64,000 bases of DNA from NCBI GenBank assembly GCA_900540205.1, contig UQER01000018.1:1-64000 (forward strand), read 5' to 3'. Shown here in pieces: positions 53,520 through 61,727 of the stretch (position 1 is the first letter of the stretch; every line of letters starts with the position of its first letter). A program made the position numbers and the translations under genes. The notes beneath the pieces were generated by a model that did no database searches, was not told the DNA's origin, and was given only the letters and a program-made list of their open reading frames with translations. This stretch comes from an uncultured Porphyromonadaceae bacterium (GTDB lineage Bacteria; Bacteroidota; Bacteroidia; Bacteroidales; Muribaculaceae).

Positions 53520-53620
53520 TGTAGGGTCGCGACCTGTCGCGACTGCAAAGTGATGATTTTCAACACATAATCACAGCGTTGGTTTACAAGGCGGCAGTCG
53601 CGACAGGTCGCGACCCTACA
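53520..53620. repeat. Paired REP-like palindromes, family 1, copy D
   Basis: Perfect 27-bp inverted ends (53520-53546 and 53594-53620), same sequence as copy B. Core 47 bp with GTGAT/ATCAC. It lies 47 bp from the family 2 pair. Confidence 0.9.
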
Positions 53621-53939
53621 ATTTGGTGTAATCCCGTTACGCATTTCTCTGAAGTTGGTGGCATTGTGATATGTTGCTCCCTAACAATCGGGGCACACCG
53701 GATAATGAAGGCGGGAGGATGCTGGAGAGTTGGGCGCGGAGGGCACGGGATATTTCTTTCAGTGGACGACGCGGGAGTGTGGAGGGGGCGGTGTTGTGAA
53801 TGGGGAGGGCGGTGGCTGAATTTTAAGGGTTTTTGGATAAAATTTGTGTGTGAGTTGTTATTATATTGTGTAATTTCGCTTTCCGAAACCGGAACCGCGC
53901 ATGCAGCGGAGGTTCCGCACACGTTATCAGCTACAGACT

Positions 53940-55601
53940 ATGAGAAAGTTACCCGTAATATTACTCGTCATTTCGGCTGCGGCACTGATAGCCGTAGGCG
54001 CCACACGCAGTTCAAAGAGCGACATCTCGCGCAATCTCGACACGTTTGCATCCATCTACAAGGCTCTGCAGACCAGCTACGTTGACACCATCGACGCCGA
54101 CAAATCGATGAACACGGCCATCTCGGCCATGCTCAACGAGATTGACCCGTACACCGAATACATCCCCGAAAGCGAGCAGGATGAGTTTCTCACCATCTCC
54201 ACGGGCGAATACGGAGGCATCGGCGCATACATCATGCAACGCCCGGAGGGTGGCGTGCAGGTGACGGAGCCGCGCGACGGCACCCCCTCGCAGAAGGCAG
54301 GCCTGCGTCCCGGCGACATGTTTCTGATAATCAACGGCGACAGCGTGACCAATGCCGACAGCAAGACAGTGAGCAACATGCTGCGCGGACAGGCCGGAAC
54401 AGACGTGAAGGTGACCGTGAAACGTCCGTACGTTACCGACTCAATTCTTGATTTCACCATCACCCGCTCGAAAATCGACATCAACCCGGTGCCTTACTAC
54501 GGCGTGGAGCGCGGCGACATCGGCTACATCCAGCTCACAACCTTCAACGACAAGACCTATGAGAAAACCCGCGACGCCCTCAAGGCTCTCAAGAGCAATC
54601 CGGCGGTGAAGTCGATTGTGCTCGACCTCCGCGGCAACGGCGGCGGCCTGCTTGAAAGCGCTGTGCAGGTGGTAAGCCTGTTCGTGCCGAAGGGCACCGA
54701 GGTGCTTTGCACCCGCGGCAAGGGGCTGCAGAACGAACGCATCTACAAGACACCCTACCAGCCTGTGGACACCGACATTCCGCTGGCCGTGCTGGTCAAC
54801 AGCGGCTCCGCCTCGTCGGCCGAGATTGTGACCGGCGCGCTTCAGGACCTCGACCGCGCCGTGATTGTGGGCGACCGCTCATTCGGCAAGGGTCTGGTGC
54901 AGTCCACCCGTCAGCTCCCCTACAACGGTCTGCTGAAAGTGACCATCGCCAAATACTACATCCCCTCGGGGCGCCTCATCCAGGCCATCGACTATTCGCA
55001 CCGCAATGCCGACGGCTCGGTGGGACGCATCCCCGACAGCCTCACCACCGTGTGGCACACCCGCGCCGGACGTGAGGTGCGCGACGGCGGAGGCATCACC
55101 CCCGACCTCAAGGTAGAGCTGCCCGAAGGCAACCGCCTCCTCTACAACATAATCCGCGACAACTGGAGTTTCGATTTCGCCAACCGGTATGCGGCCACGC
55201 ATGCCACCATCCCCCCGGCCGAACAGTTCGAGGTGACCGACACCATATTCAACGAATTCAAGGCGTTCATCAACCCCGACAAATTCAAGTACGACCGCAC
55301 CACCGACCTCATCATGGAGCAGCTGGAGAAGGCTGTGAAAACCGAGGGATATCTCGACACTGCCGTACAGGCACAGATGGACACGCTTAAAAACCTGCTG
55401 CGCCACGACCTCAACCACGACCTCGACCTCAACCGCAAGGCCATAAGCCAGTATCTCGCTGGCGAAATCGTGGAACGCTATTACTCGGAACGCGGCGGCA
55501 TCATCCAGGCGCTCAAAACCGACATCGAGCTTGACTCGGCCGCAGCCGTGCTCCATTCGCCCGAGCGCTACCGCAGCATCCTGGCTCCGGCGAAGCACTG
55601 A
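53940..55601 (+). CDS. C-terminal processing protease, S41 family
   Basis: 553 aa. ATG 53940 gives a membrane-targeting N-terminus (LPVILLVISAAALIAVG). A PDZ domain lies at ~85-165 (GGIGAYIMQ, GLRPGDMFLIINGDSV). The S41 catalytic domain has IVLDLRGNGGGLLESAVQ, VLVNSGSASSAEIV with the nucleophile Ser, and the general base K317 in RSFGKGLVQ. A C-terminal helical region (~420-550) is typical of Bacteroidetes CtpA. It is a periplasmic Ser/Lys protease acting on C-termini of proteins. mfd follows 76 bp downstream. Confidence 0.94.
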   Translation: MRKLPVILLVISAAALIAVGATRSSKSDISRNLDTFASIYKALQTSYVDTIDADKSMNTAISAMLNEIDPYTEYIPESEQDEFLTISTGEYGGIGAYIMQRPEGGVQVTEPRDGTPSQKAGLRPGDMFLIINGDSVTNADSKTVSNMLRGQAGTDVKVTVKRPYVTDSILDFTITRSKIDINPVPYYGVERGDIGYIQLTTFNDKTYEKTRDALKALKSNPAVKSIVLDLRGNGGGLLESAVQVVSLFVPKGTEVLCTRGKGLQNERIYKTPYQPVDTDIPLAVLVNSGSASSAEIVTGALQDLDRAVIVGDRSFGKGLVQSTRQLPYNGLLKVTIAKYYIPSGRLIQAIDYSHRNADGSVGRIPDSLTTVWHTRAGREVRDGGGITPDLKVELPEGNRLLYNIIRDNWSFDFANRYAATHATIPPAEQFEVTDTIFNEFKAFINPDKFKYDRTTDLIMEQLEKAVKTEGYLDTAVQAQMDTLKNLLRHDLNHDLDLNRKAISQYLAGEIVERYYSERGGIIQALKTDIELDSAAAVLHSPERYRSILAPAKH

Positions 55602-55677
55602 CGGCCACGCGGGCCACGCACTGCCTGACGCCCCTCTCCCTCCCCTCAATTGTCTATCAACCGTTATACCGTTTGTT

Positions 55678-58600
55678 TTGACTGAATTATCTGAAACCGA
55701 GAGCGTGTTTCTCTCTGCGGCACGTGCCAAAGCGCTGAAAAAGGCCGTTGCCCTGGCAAAGAAGAGCAAAGTGAACCTGCACGGACTGGCCGGATCGGCT
55801 CCGGCCATGGTGTTCGCGTCGCTACCCGATCAGGGGCAGCCATTATTGGTGGTGACCGACTCGCTCGACGATGCCGGCTACATCTATCAGGACCTTACCA
55901 AACTGATGGGCGAGGAGTCGGTGTCGATGTTCCCTTCGGCCTACCGGCGCGACATAAAATACGGACGCGTGGAGCCGGCCCAGCAGATAATGCGCATCGA
56001 AACGCTCAACCGCTGGCACGACGACCGAAGCCTGCGCATCGTGGTCACCTACCCCGAGGCTATGGCCGAGAAGGTGGCCTCACGCACCGACCTTTCGGCA
56101 CACACCCTTCACCTGAAAGTGGGCGAGGAGATCGACATAGAGCAGACGCGCCGGTGGCTGCGCGACAACGGATTCACCGAGGTGGACTATGTGTACGAAC
56201 CGGGGCATTTCGCCGTGCGCGGATCCATTGTCGACATTTTCGGCTACTCCTCGGAATATCCCTACCGCATCGACCTTTTCGGCGACGAAATAGAGTCCAT
56301 CCGCGATTTCAACGTGGAGACACAGCTCTCCGACCGCAAAGTGGACTCCGTGGCCATCACGGCCAACGTGGCCGGCAGCGATGCCGACACCCACAGCATA
56401 CTCGACTTCATCAGTCCCGACACCCTCATCGCCGTGCGAAACGAGGACTTCGCCCTTTCGCGCATCAAGGCAGTGACCTCCGAGACGTTCAGCACCTCGG
56501 CCATGCTCGCCGACGAAGGGGACGCCTCGGCCATGAAGAACCTTATCGACGCCGATGCCTTTGCCTCGAAGTGGGCCGGGATGGCGAAGATACATTTCTC
56601 GTCGGCCGGAGCCGACAGCCACGACGAACCGGAGTTAGTGCAAAAAGCCGGAGTGGCCACCCTGAATTTCAACTGCTCGCCGCAAGGACTGTATCACAAG
56701 AATTTCGACCTCATTGCCGACTCGTTCCGCACATTCCTCGAACAGGGCTACCGCATCCTGATTCTGAGCGACAGCGAGAAACAGACCGACCGCCTCAAAG
56801 CCATCTTCGCCGAACGTGCCGACAACATCCCGTTCACACCCGTGCACTCCACCCTGCACGAAGGCTTTGTGGACCACATGACGCGCACCTGCTTTTTCAC
56901 CGACCATCAGATTTTCGACCGTTTCCACAAATACACCCTCAAAGCCGAGCGCGCACGCAGCGGCAAGCTCGCACTGTCGCTCAAGGAACTGGCGGCCATA
57001 GAGCCGGGCGACTTCATCGTGCACACCGACCACGGCGTGGGACGTTTCGGCGGCCTGCTGCGCACGCAGGTGAACGGCTCGACGCAGGAGATGATCAAAC
57101 TCATCTACAAGAACAACGACTGCATTTTCGTCAGCATCCACGCACTGCACAAGCTTGCCAAATACCGCGGCAAGGAGGGGGTGGAACCTACTGTCAACAA
57201 ACTCGGATCCGGCGCATGGAACAAGCTCAAGGAGAAAACCAAGAGCAAACTCAAGGACATTGCCCGCGACCTCATCCGCCTCTATGCCGCCCGAAAGGAC
57301 GAGAAGGGGTTCAGTTTCTCGCCCGACTCCTACCTGCAGCACGAGCTGGAGGCATCGTTCATCTACGAGGACACCCCCGACCAGACCACAGCGACGGCAG
57401 CCGTGAAGAAAGACATGGAAAGCCCCCGGCCGATGGACCGCCTTGTGTGCGGCGACGTGGGTTTCGGCAAAACCGAAGTGGCCATCCGCGCGGCATTCAA
57501 GGCCGTGGCCGACAACAAACAGGTGGCTGTGCTGGTGCCTACCACAGTGCTTGCCTATCAGCATTTCAACACGTTCCGCGAACGCCTGGCCGACTTCCCT
57601 GCAAGGGTGGAATATCTGTCGCGCGCCCGAACCGCCAAACAGACCAAACAGATTCTGGCCGACCTGGCCGAAGGGAAGATAGACATCCTCATAGGCACGC
57701 ACCGCATTGTGGGGAAAGACGTGAAATTCCACGACCTCGGTCTGCTCGTAATCGATGAGGAGCAGAAATTCGGTGTGGCGGTAAAAGAGAAACTCAAACA
57801 GCTGAAAGTGAACGTCGACACGCTCACCATGAGCGCCACCCCCATTCCGCGCACGCTGCAGTTCTCGCTGATGGGCGCCCGCGACCTCTCGGCCATCACC
57901 ACTCCCCCGCCCAACCGATGGCCCATAGTGACATCGGTCAACACCCTCACCGACGACATCCTGGAGGAGGCCCTGAACTTCGAGCTGAGCCGCAACGGGC
58001 AGGCGTTTATCATCAACAACCGCATCGAGGGGCTGTATGACCTTGAGGCGATGGTGAAGCGCGTGGTGCCCGATGCACGCACCCTCGTGGCGCACGGACA
58101 GATGCCCCCCGACAAGCTCGAACAGGCCATCATCGATTTCGCCAACCACGATTACGACGTGCTGCTGGCCACCACCATCGTGGAGAGCGGCATCGACATG
58201 CCCAACGTGAACACCATCATTGTGAACAATGCCCAAAACTTCGGTCTGAGCGAACTGCACCAGCTGCGCGGACGCGTGGGGCGTTCGTCCCGCAAGGCGT
58301 TCTGCTACCTGATGGTGCCCCCCGGAAATCCGCTTACACCCGTGGCACGGCGCCGCCTGCAGGCCATCGAAAGCTTCAGCGACCTGGGGAGCGGCATACA
58401 CATAGCCATGCAGGATCTCGACATCCGCGGTGCAGGCAACCTGCTCGGGGCCGAGCAGAGCGGCTTCATTGCCGATCTCGGCTACGAGACGTACCAGCGC
58501 ATCCTCAAGGAGGCCGTGACCGAACTGCGCACCGAGGAATTCTCGGACACGTTCACTTCCGAACAGCCCCAGGAGGAGACGGAATTTGTGGCCGACTGCA

Positions 58601-59052
58601 CCATAGAGAGCGACATGGAGCTGCTTCTGCCGGCATGGTATGTGCCGCAGGAGAGCGAACGCATCTCGCTTTACCGCGAGCTTGACAACATTGAACGCGA
58701 GACAGAACTGCGCGAATTCGGCGAGAATCTGGTGGACCGTTTCGGGAAAATACCGCCTGAGACAGCCGAACTGATGCGCGTGCCGCGTCTGCGCCGCCTC
58801 GGGCGACAGCTCGGCATCGAGAAGATTTCGCTGAAACAGGGTCAGATGTACCTCTATTTCGTCGACGATTCAAACAAGGCTTATTACCAGAGCCCCATGT
58901 TCGGCCGCCTCATCACCTACCTGCAGCAGAACCCCTTACGGGTGAAAATCCGCGAAAAAGCCGGTCGGCGCAGTTTCGCCATAGCCAACGTAGGCAATGT
59001 GGAGACCGCAGTGGCAATCCTATCCGAGGTGCATTCCCTCCCCTCCGCCTGA
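55678..59052 (+). CDS. mfd: Transcription-repair coupling factor
   Basis: 1124 aa from TTG 55678, the only plausible start: no ATG lies in frame before the conserved N-terminal domain, and the frame upstream runs back into ctpA without sense. UvrB-like domain (~30-330), RNA-polymerase-interacting domain (~440-540, ELAAIEPGDFIVHTDHGVGRFGGL), RecG-like translocase with Walker A CGDVGFGKTE, DEEQ box in VIDEEQKFGV, TMSATPIPRTL and QLRGRVGRSSRKAFCYL, and a C-terminal TRCF domain. It removes RNA polymerase stalled at lesions and recruits UvrA. Length is typical of Bacteroidetes Mfd. Confidence 0.95.
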   Translation: MTELSETESVFLSAARAKALKKAVALAKKSKVNLHGLAGSAPAMVFASLPDQGQPLLVVTDSLDDAGYIYQDLTKLMGEESVSMFPSAYRRDIKYGRVEPAQQIMRIETLNRWHDDRSLRIVVTYPEAMAEKVASRTDLSAHTLHLKVGEEIDIEQTRRWLRDNGFTEVDYVYEPGHFAVRGSIVDIFGYSSEYPYRIDLFGDEIESIRDFNVETQLSDRKVDSVAITANVAGSDADTHSILDFISPDTLIAVRNEDFALSRIKAVTSETFSTSAMLADEGDASAMKNLIDADAFASKWAGMAKIHFSSAGADSHDEPELVQKAGVATLNFNCSPQGLYHKNFDLIADSFRTFLEQGYRILILSDSEKQTDRLKAIFAERADNIPFTPVHSTLHEGFVDHMTRTCFFTDHQIFDRFHKYTLKAERARSGKLALSLKELAAIEPGDFIVHTDHGVGRFGGLLRTQVNGSTQEMIKLIYKNNDCIFVSIHALHKLAKYRGKEGVEPTVNKLGSGAWNKLKEKTKSKLKDIARDLIRLYAARKDEKGFSFSPDSYLQHELEASFIYEDTPDQTTATAAVKKDMESPRPMDRLVCGDVGFGKTEVAIRAAFKAVADNKQVAVLVPTTVLAYQHFNTFRERLADFPARVEYLSRARTAKQTKQILADLAEGKIDILIGTHRIVGKDVKFHDLGLLVIDEEQKFGVAVKEKLKQLKVNVDTLTMSATPIPRTLQFSLMGARDLSAITTPPPNRWPIVTSVNTLTDDILEEALNFELSRNGQAFIINNRIEGLYDLEAMVKRVVPDARTLVAHGQMPPDKLEQAIIDFANHDYDVLLATTIVESGIDMPNVNTIIVNNAQNFGLSELHQLRGRVGRSSRKAFCYLMVPPGNPLTPVARRRLQAIESFSDLGSGIHIAMQDLDIRGAGNLLGAEQSGFIADLGYETYQRILKEAVTELRTEEFSDTFTSEQPQEETEFVADCTIESDMELLLPAWYVPQESERISLYRELDNIERETELREFGENLVDRFGKIPPETAELMRVPRLRRLGRQLGIEKISLKQGQMYLYFVDDSNKAYYQSPMFGRLITYLQQNPLRVKIREKAGRRSFAIANVGNVETAVAILSEVHSLPSA

Positions 59053-59708
59053 TTACATGTAGCGCATGATAGTCGAGGCGCGGCGGCGCATGTAGGCCGT
59101 AGGATTGGCAGCGTCGCGTTTCAGCGGATTCGGCAGCGACACCGCGATCAGGGCGCACTGGCGCTTGGTCAGGGCCGACGCCGGTTTGCCGAACAGCTGT
59201 GTGGCGGCAGCCTCGGCGCCATATATGTCTGGACCCATCTCGATTGAATTGAGATATACCTCAAGGATACGCTCCTTGCTCCAGAAAAGCTCGATCAGCA
59301 CCGTAAAATAGGCTTCCAGCCCTTTGCGCACCCATGAATGGCCGGGCCAGAGAAACACATTTTGGCCGTCTGCTGTGTGATGGTGCTTGCCCCGCGCTGG
59401 CGTTTGCCGCGGCGGCTTTCGTCTATGGCGTTCTGTATCTCCTTGAAATCAAATCCGTGATGGTCGTAGAACCGTCCGTCCTCCGACGCCACCACCGCAC
59501 GCGGCATCCATTTCGACATCTCGTCGAGCGGCACCCAGGTGTGATGCCATCCGCGGAAGCGGTCGCCGTCGGCATCGGCCTGTACCGCCCTTATCACCAT
59601 GAGCGGAGTGACCCACACGGGCATCCACCGCAATATCACCACTGCAAACACTGAGCTGCCGAAAAAAAGTATGGCCACCCATTTCAGAATTCTCAATAAA
59701 GTCCTCAT
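59053..59708 (-). pseudogene. mtgA: Monofunctional peptidoglycan transglycosylase, broken by a one-base frameshift
   Basis: GT51 family. The 5' frame (59708 to ~59364) has a membrane anchor (~12-30) and the catalytic block MPRAVVASEDGRFYDHHGFDF with E76, up to GASTITQQTAK. The expected next residues NVFLWPGHSWVRKGLEAYFT are in the -1/+2 frame, which continues to a stop at 59053 with ELFWSKERILEVYLNSIEMG. Adding one A to the A4 run (59360-59363, T4 on the plus strand) restores a normal ~220-aa protein. The gene is thus either inactivated, slips in a homopolymer, or reflects a sequence error. It polymerises glycan strands from lipid II. Its stop abuts mfd's. Confidence 0.85.
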
Positions 59709-59772
59709 CGGTCGTATTCCTGATTTTTCCGCAAATGTAGCGATTCTTCGCCATTAAAATCATAAATTTGTG

Positions 59773-60627
59773 ATGCATTCACAATCACGCGCCGCCATGA
59801 CCACCGCCTCCATCGTCACATACCTCACCGATCCGGCAGAGCTTTCAACCTGTCTCGGCTGCCTCGTGGCCGATGGAATTGAACGTATCTGGGTGGTTGA
59901 CAATTCTGCGGACGGAACTCTGACTGAAGCCCGCGACGCCATCCGGAAAGTCTGCCTGCAGTTCAACAACGTGGAGTTCATCCCTATGCCTGAAAACCGT
60001 GGTTACGGCACCGCCCACAATGTGGCCATCCGTCGGTCAATGGCGATGTATTCCGACTATCATCTGGTAATAAATTCCGACGTTACATTTGCCCGAGGCA
60101 CCATAGCGGCCATAGAGACATTCATGAACGGTCGCCCCGACGTGGGACAACTGCAGCCCAGAATGGTGTTCCCCGACGGGAGGGAACAGCTGTCGGTGCG
60201 ACTGCTGCCTACGCCGCTTGACGTTTTCGGGCGCCGGTTCATCCCCGGATTCCGTAATTCACGACGCAACGCCCGCTACACACTCGCGTCAATGCGTCGT
60301 GACCGCGCAGCCAACGTACCTTACCATCAGGGAAGCTTCTTGTTTTTGCGCAACGACACCCTCCGGCACACCGGGCTGTTCGACGAACGTTTCTTCATGT
60401 ACCCAGAGGACATCGACCTCACCCGACGCATCCATACCGTAGCCACCACCCTTTATTGGCCCGGCGTCACCGTGGTGCATGCCCACCGTGCGGCCAGCTA
60501 CCGCAGCATCCGCATGGCCTGGATTCATGCCGTGAACATGGCGCGATATTTCAACAAATGGGGATGGTTCCGCGACCGGGAACGCCGTGTGGTCAATGCT
60601 GCCACCATAAAGAAAATAGAGGGCTAA
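59773..60627 (+). CDS. Family 2 glycosyltransferase (rhamnosyltransferase-like)
   Basis: 284 aa. GT-A motifs: SIVTYLTDPAEL, IWVVDNSADGTL, NVEFIPMPENRGYGTAHNVAI, the DxD-like site LVINSDVTF, and VPYHQGSFLFLRNDTLRHTGLFDERFFMYPEDIDLTRRI, which is characteristic of WbbL-type transferases building LPS or capsule glycans. ATG 59773 is used; ATG 59797, eight codons later, is an alternative that removes a poorly conserved start. It is divergent from mtgA by ~60 bp. Not in a larger glycan cluster. Confidence 0.9.
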   Translation: MHSQSRAAMTTASIVTYLTDPAELSTCLGCLVADGIERIWVVDNSADGTLTEARDAIRKVCLQFNNVEFIPMPENRGYGTAHNVAIRRSMAMYSDYHLVINSDVTFARGTIAAIETFMNGRPDVGQLQPRMVFPDGREQLSVRLLPTPLDVFGRRFIPGFRNSRRNARYTLASMRRDRAANVPYHQGSFLFLRNDTLRHTGLFDERFFMYPEDIDLTRRIHTVATTLYWPGVTVVHAHRAASYRSIRMAWIHAVNMARYFNKWGWFRDRERRVVNAATIKKIEG

Positions 60628-60759
60628 ATATTTTGAAATTAATTGCAATAATTCACAAAAAATATTAATTTTGCATCTGTATTGAGCATCGCACCACAAT
60701 CCGAGACATTATTGTACTGATACAAACCAATCTACAATATTTAATCAATTACTTCCGCA

Positions 60760-61583
60760 ATGAAAAAACTTCTATTCGGCGCAATCGCAGCCGTTGGCTG
60801 GCTCAGCCCGCCATGGCTCAGGATTCAGAAAACCTTGATGTGTGGAAACGCAACAAGGGCATCACTCTAAGCTATATAACACACCAGAGCCTGAAAGACA
60901 CAGAATCGTTGATCCCGTTCCAGTATGACAGCAAAGCCGGCTTCTCATTCAGCACCGGTACAACATACCTCTGGCCGCGCAGTGCCGGATGGGCAGGCAA
61001 CCGCCTCAAAGTCGGTGTTGACGCCCGCTGGTTCGACATCAGCTATGTGAAATACAAGAAATATCCCAAAGTTAATGGCGTACAGATCGAGGACTGGATG
61101 GTTGATCCGGACAGCGATTTCGATTACGACTACGATTATGACTATGGCTATGATTACGATGACGAGGAATTCGACACCGATAACCTTGACACCCAGCAGC
61201 TTCACCTCGGCGTAGGCATCGGTCCGGCCATTGCGTTCGTACCCTTCTCAAGCGCAAACAGCGCCCTGCGTTTCCTTCGCGTAAACCTTTACGGTCACTT
61301 CAACCCGTCAGCATCGGCTGTACTGTATAAAAACCACAAGGGCGACACCGAAGCAAGCTGGGCATTCGTCGCAGCCTACGATTTCGGCATGAACTTCCAG
61401 TGGAAATACTTCACACTCGGCTTCGAAGGTCGCTGGGGCAAAGCAAAATACAATTCCATCATCAGCGAGGATGAAGAGGACTGGGATTACGACACGGTCA
61501 CCGGCGAAGCATCCTACAACAACGACAAGAAACTTTCGTTGAAAAACTCTTCGTTCCGCATCTCGCTCGGTTTCCGTTTCTGA
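60760..61583 (+). pseudogene. Outer-membrane beta-barrel protein, frame broken within the signal peptide
   Basis: From ATG 60760 a signal peptide starts MKKLLFGAIAAVG and then runs out of frame. The mature protein is open in the +2 frame to 61583 (LAQPAMAQDSENLDVWKR ... SSFRISLGFRF). Adding one C after GGC at 60796-60798 joins both into a perfect signal peptide with AMA cleavage. The mature ~255 residues alternate as a porin-like barrel and end in an outer-membrane signature (terminal Phe). An acidic loop at ~105-125 has six Asp-Tyr pairs. As it stands only an internal ATG (60813) could start, without export signal. Function unknown. Confidence 0.75.
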
Positions 61584-61610
61584 TTCTCCCCGTTAAATCG
61601 CAACAATATT

Positions 61611-61659
61611 CCGGCCGGAATGTGCGCACAAACCGCACGCTCCGGCCGGAGTTTTTTTT
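61611..61659 (+). terminator. Rho-independent terminator before pnp
   Basis: Arms CCGGCCGGA / TCCGGCCGG plus an inner GTGCG/CGCAC pair, followed by GTTTTTTTT. Confidence 0.88.
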
Positions 61660-61662
61660 AGA

Positions 61663-61694
61663 TTTGCATAATTATCCGATTTTTCGTAACTTCG
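61663..61694 (+). promoter_or_regulatory. Promoter of pnp
   Basis: TTTG (61663-61666), 20-bp spacer, TAACTTCG (61687-61694; one mismatch to TAnnTTTG). Leader ~27 nt. Confidence 0.7.
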
Positions 61695-61727
61695 CGCGAT
61701 TTAAGACGTCAAAAAATATAGTATAGA

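Larger units (their letters stand above)
52261..53939. other. Gene-poor, repeat-rich region between rpsA and ctpA
   Basis: 1.68 kb without a supported protein gene. It holds the rpsA promoter, a family 3 REP-like end (52612), a family 1 pair (52702), a possible further palindrome near 52837-52862 (GGCGTA/TACGCC), the candidate small RNA (53045-53197), a family 2 pair (53366) and another family 1 pair (53520). The stretch 53630-53930 shows no feature. Short open frames here have no initiation context or family resemblance. Confidence 0.6.

Noticed and set aside
50131..53620. Repeated palindromes considered as a CRISPR array
   Set aside because: Repeats are inverted pairs separated by hundreds to thousands of bases, not direct repeats with regular spacers, and no cas genes are present.
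53560..53939. Promoter search for ctpA (TAATTTCG near 53872)
   Set aside because: The box has a mismatch and no correctly spaced TTTG; not strong enough to list as a promoter.
56154..57758. 534-codon frame on the same strand inside mfd
   Set aside because: Arg/His/Pro/Gly-rich frame within a fully conserved gene; no start context or domain.
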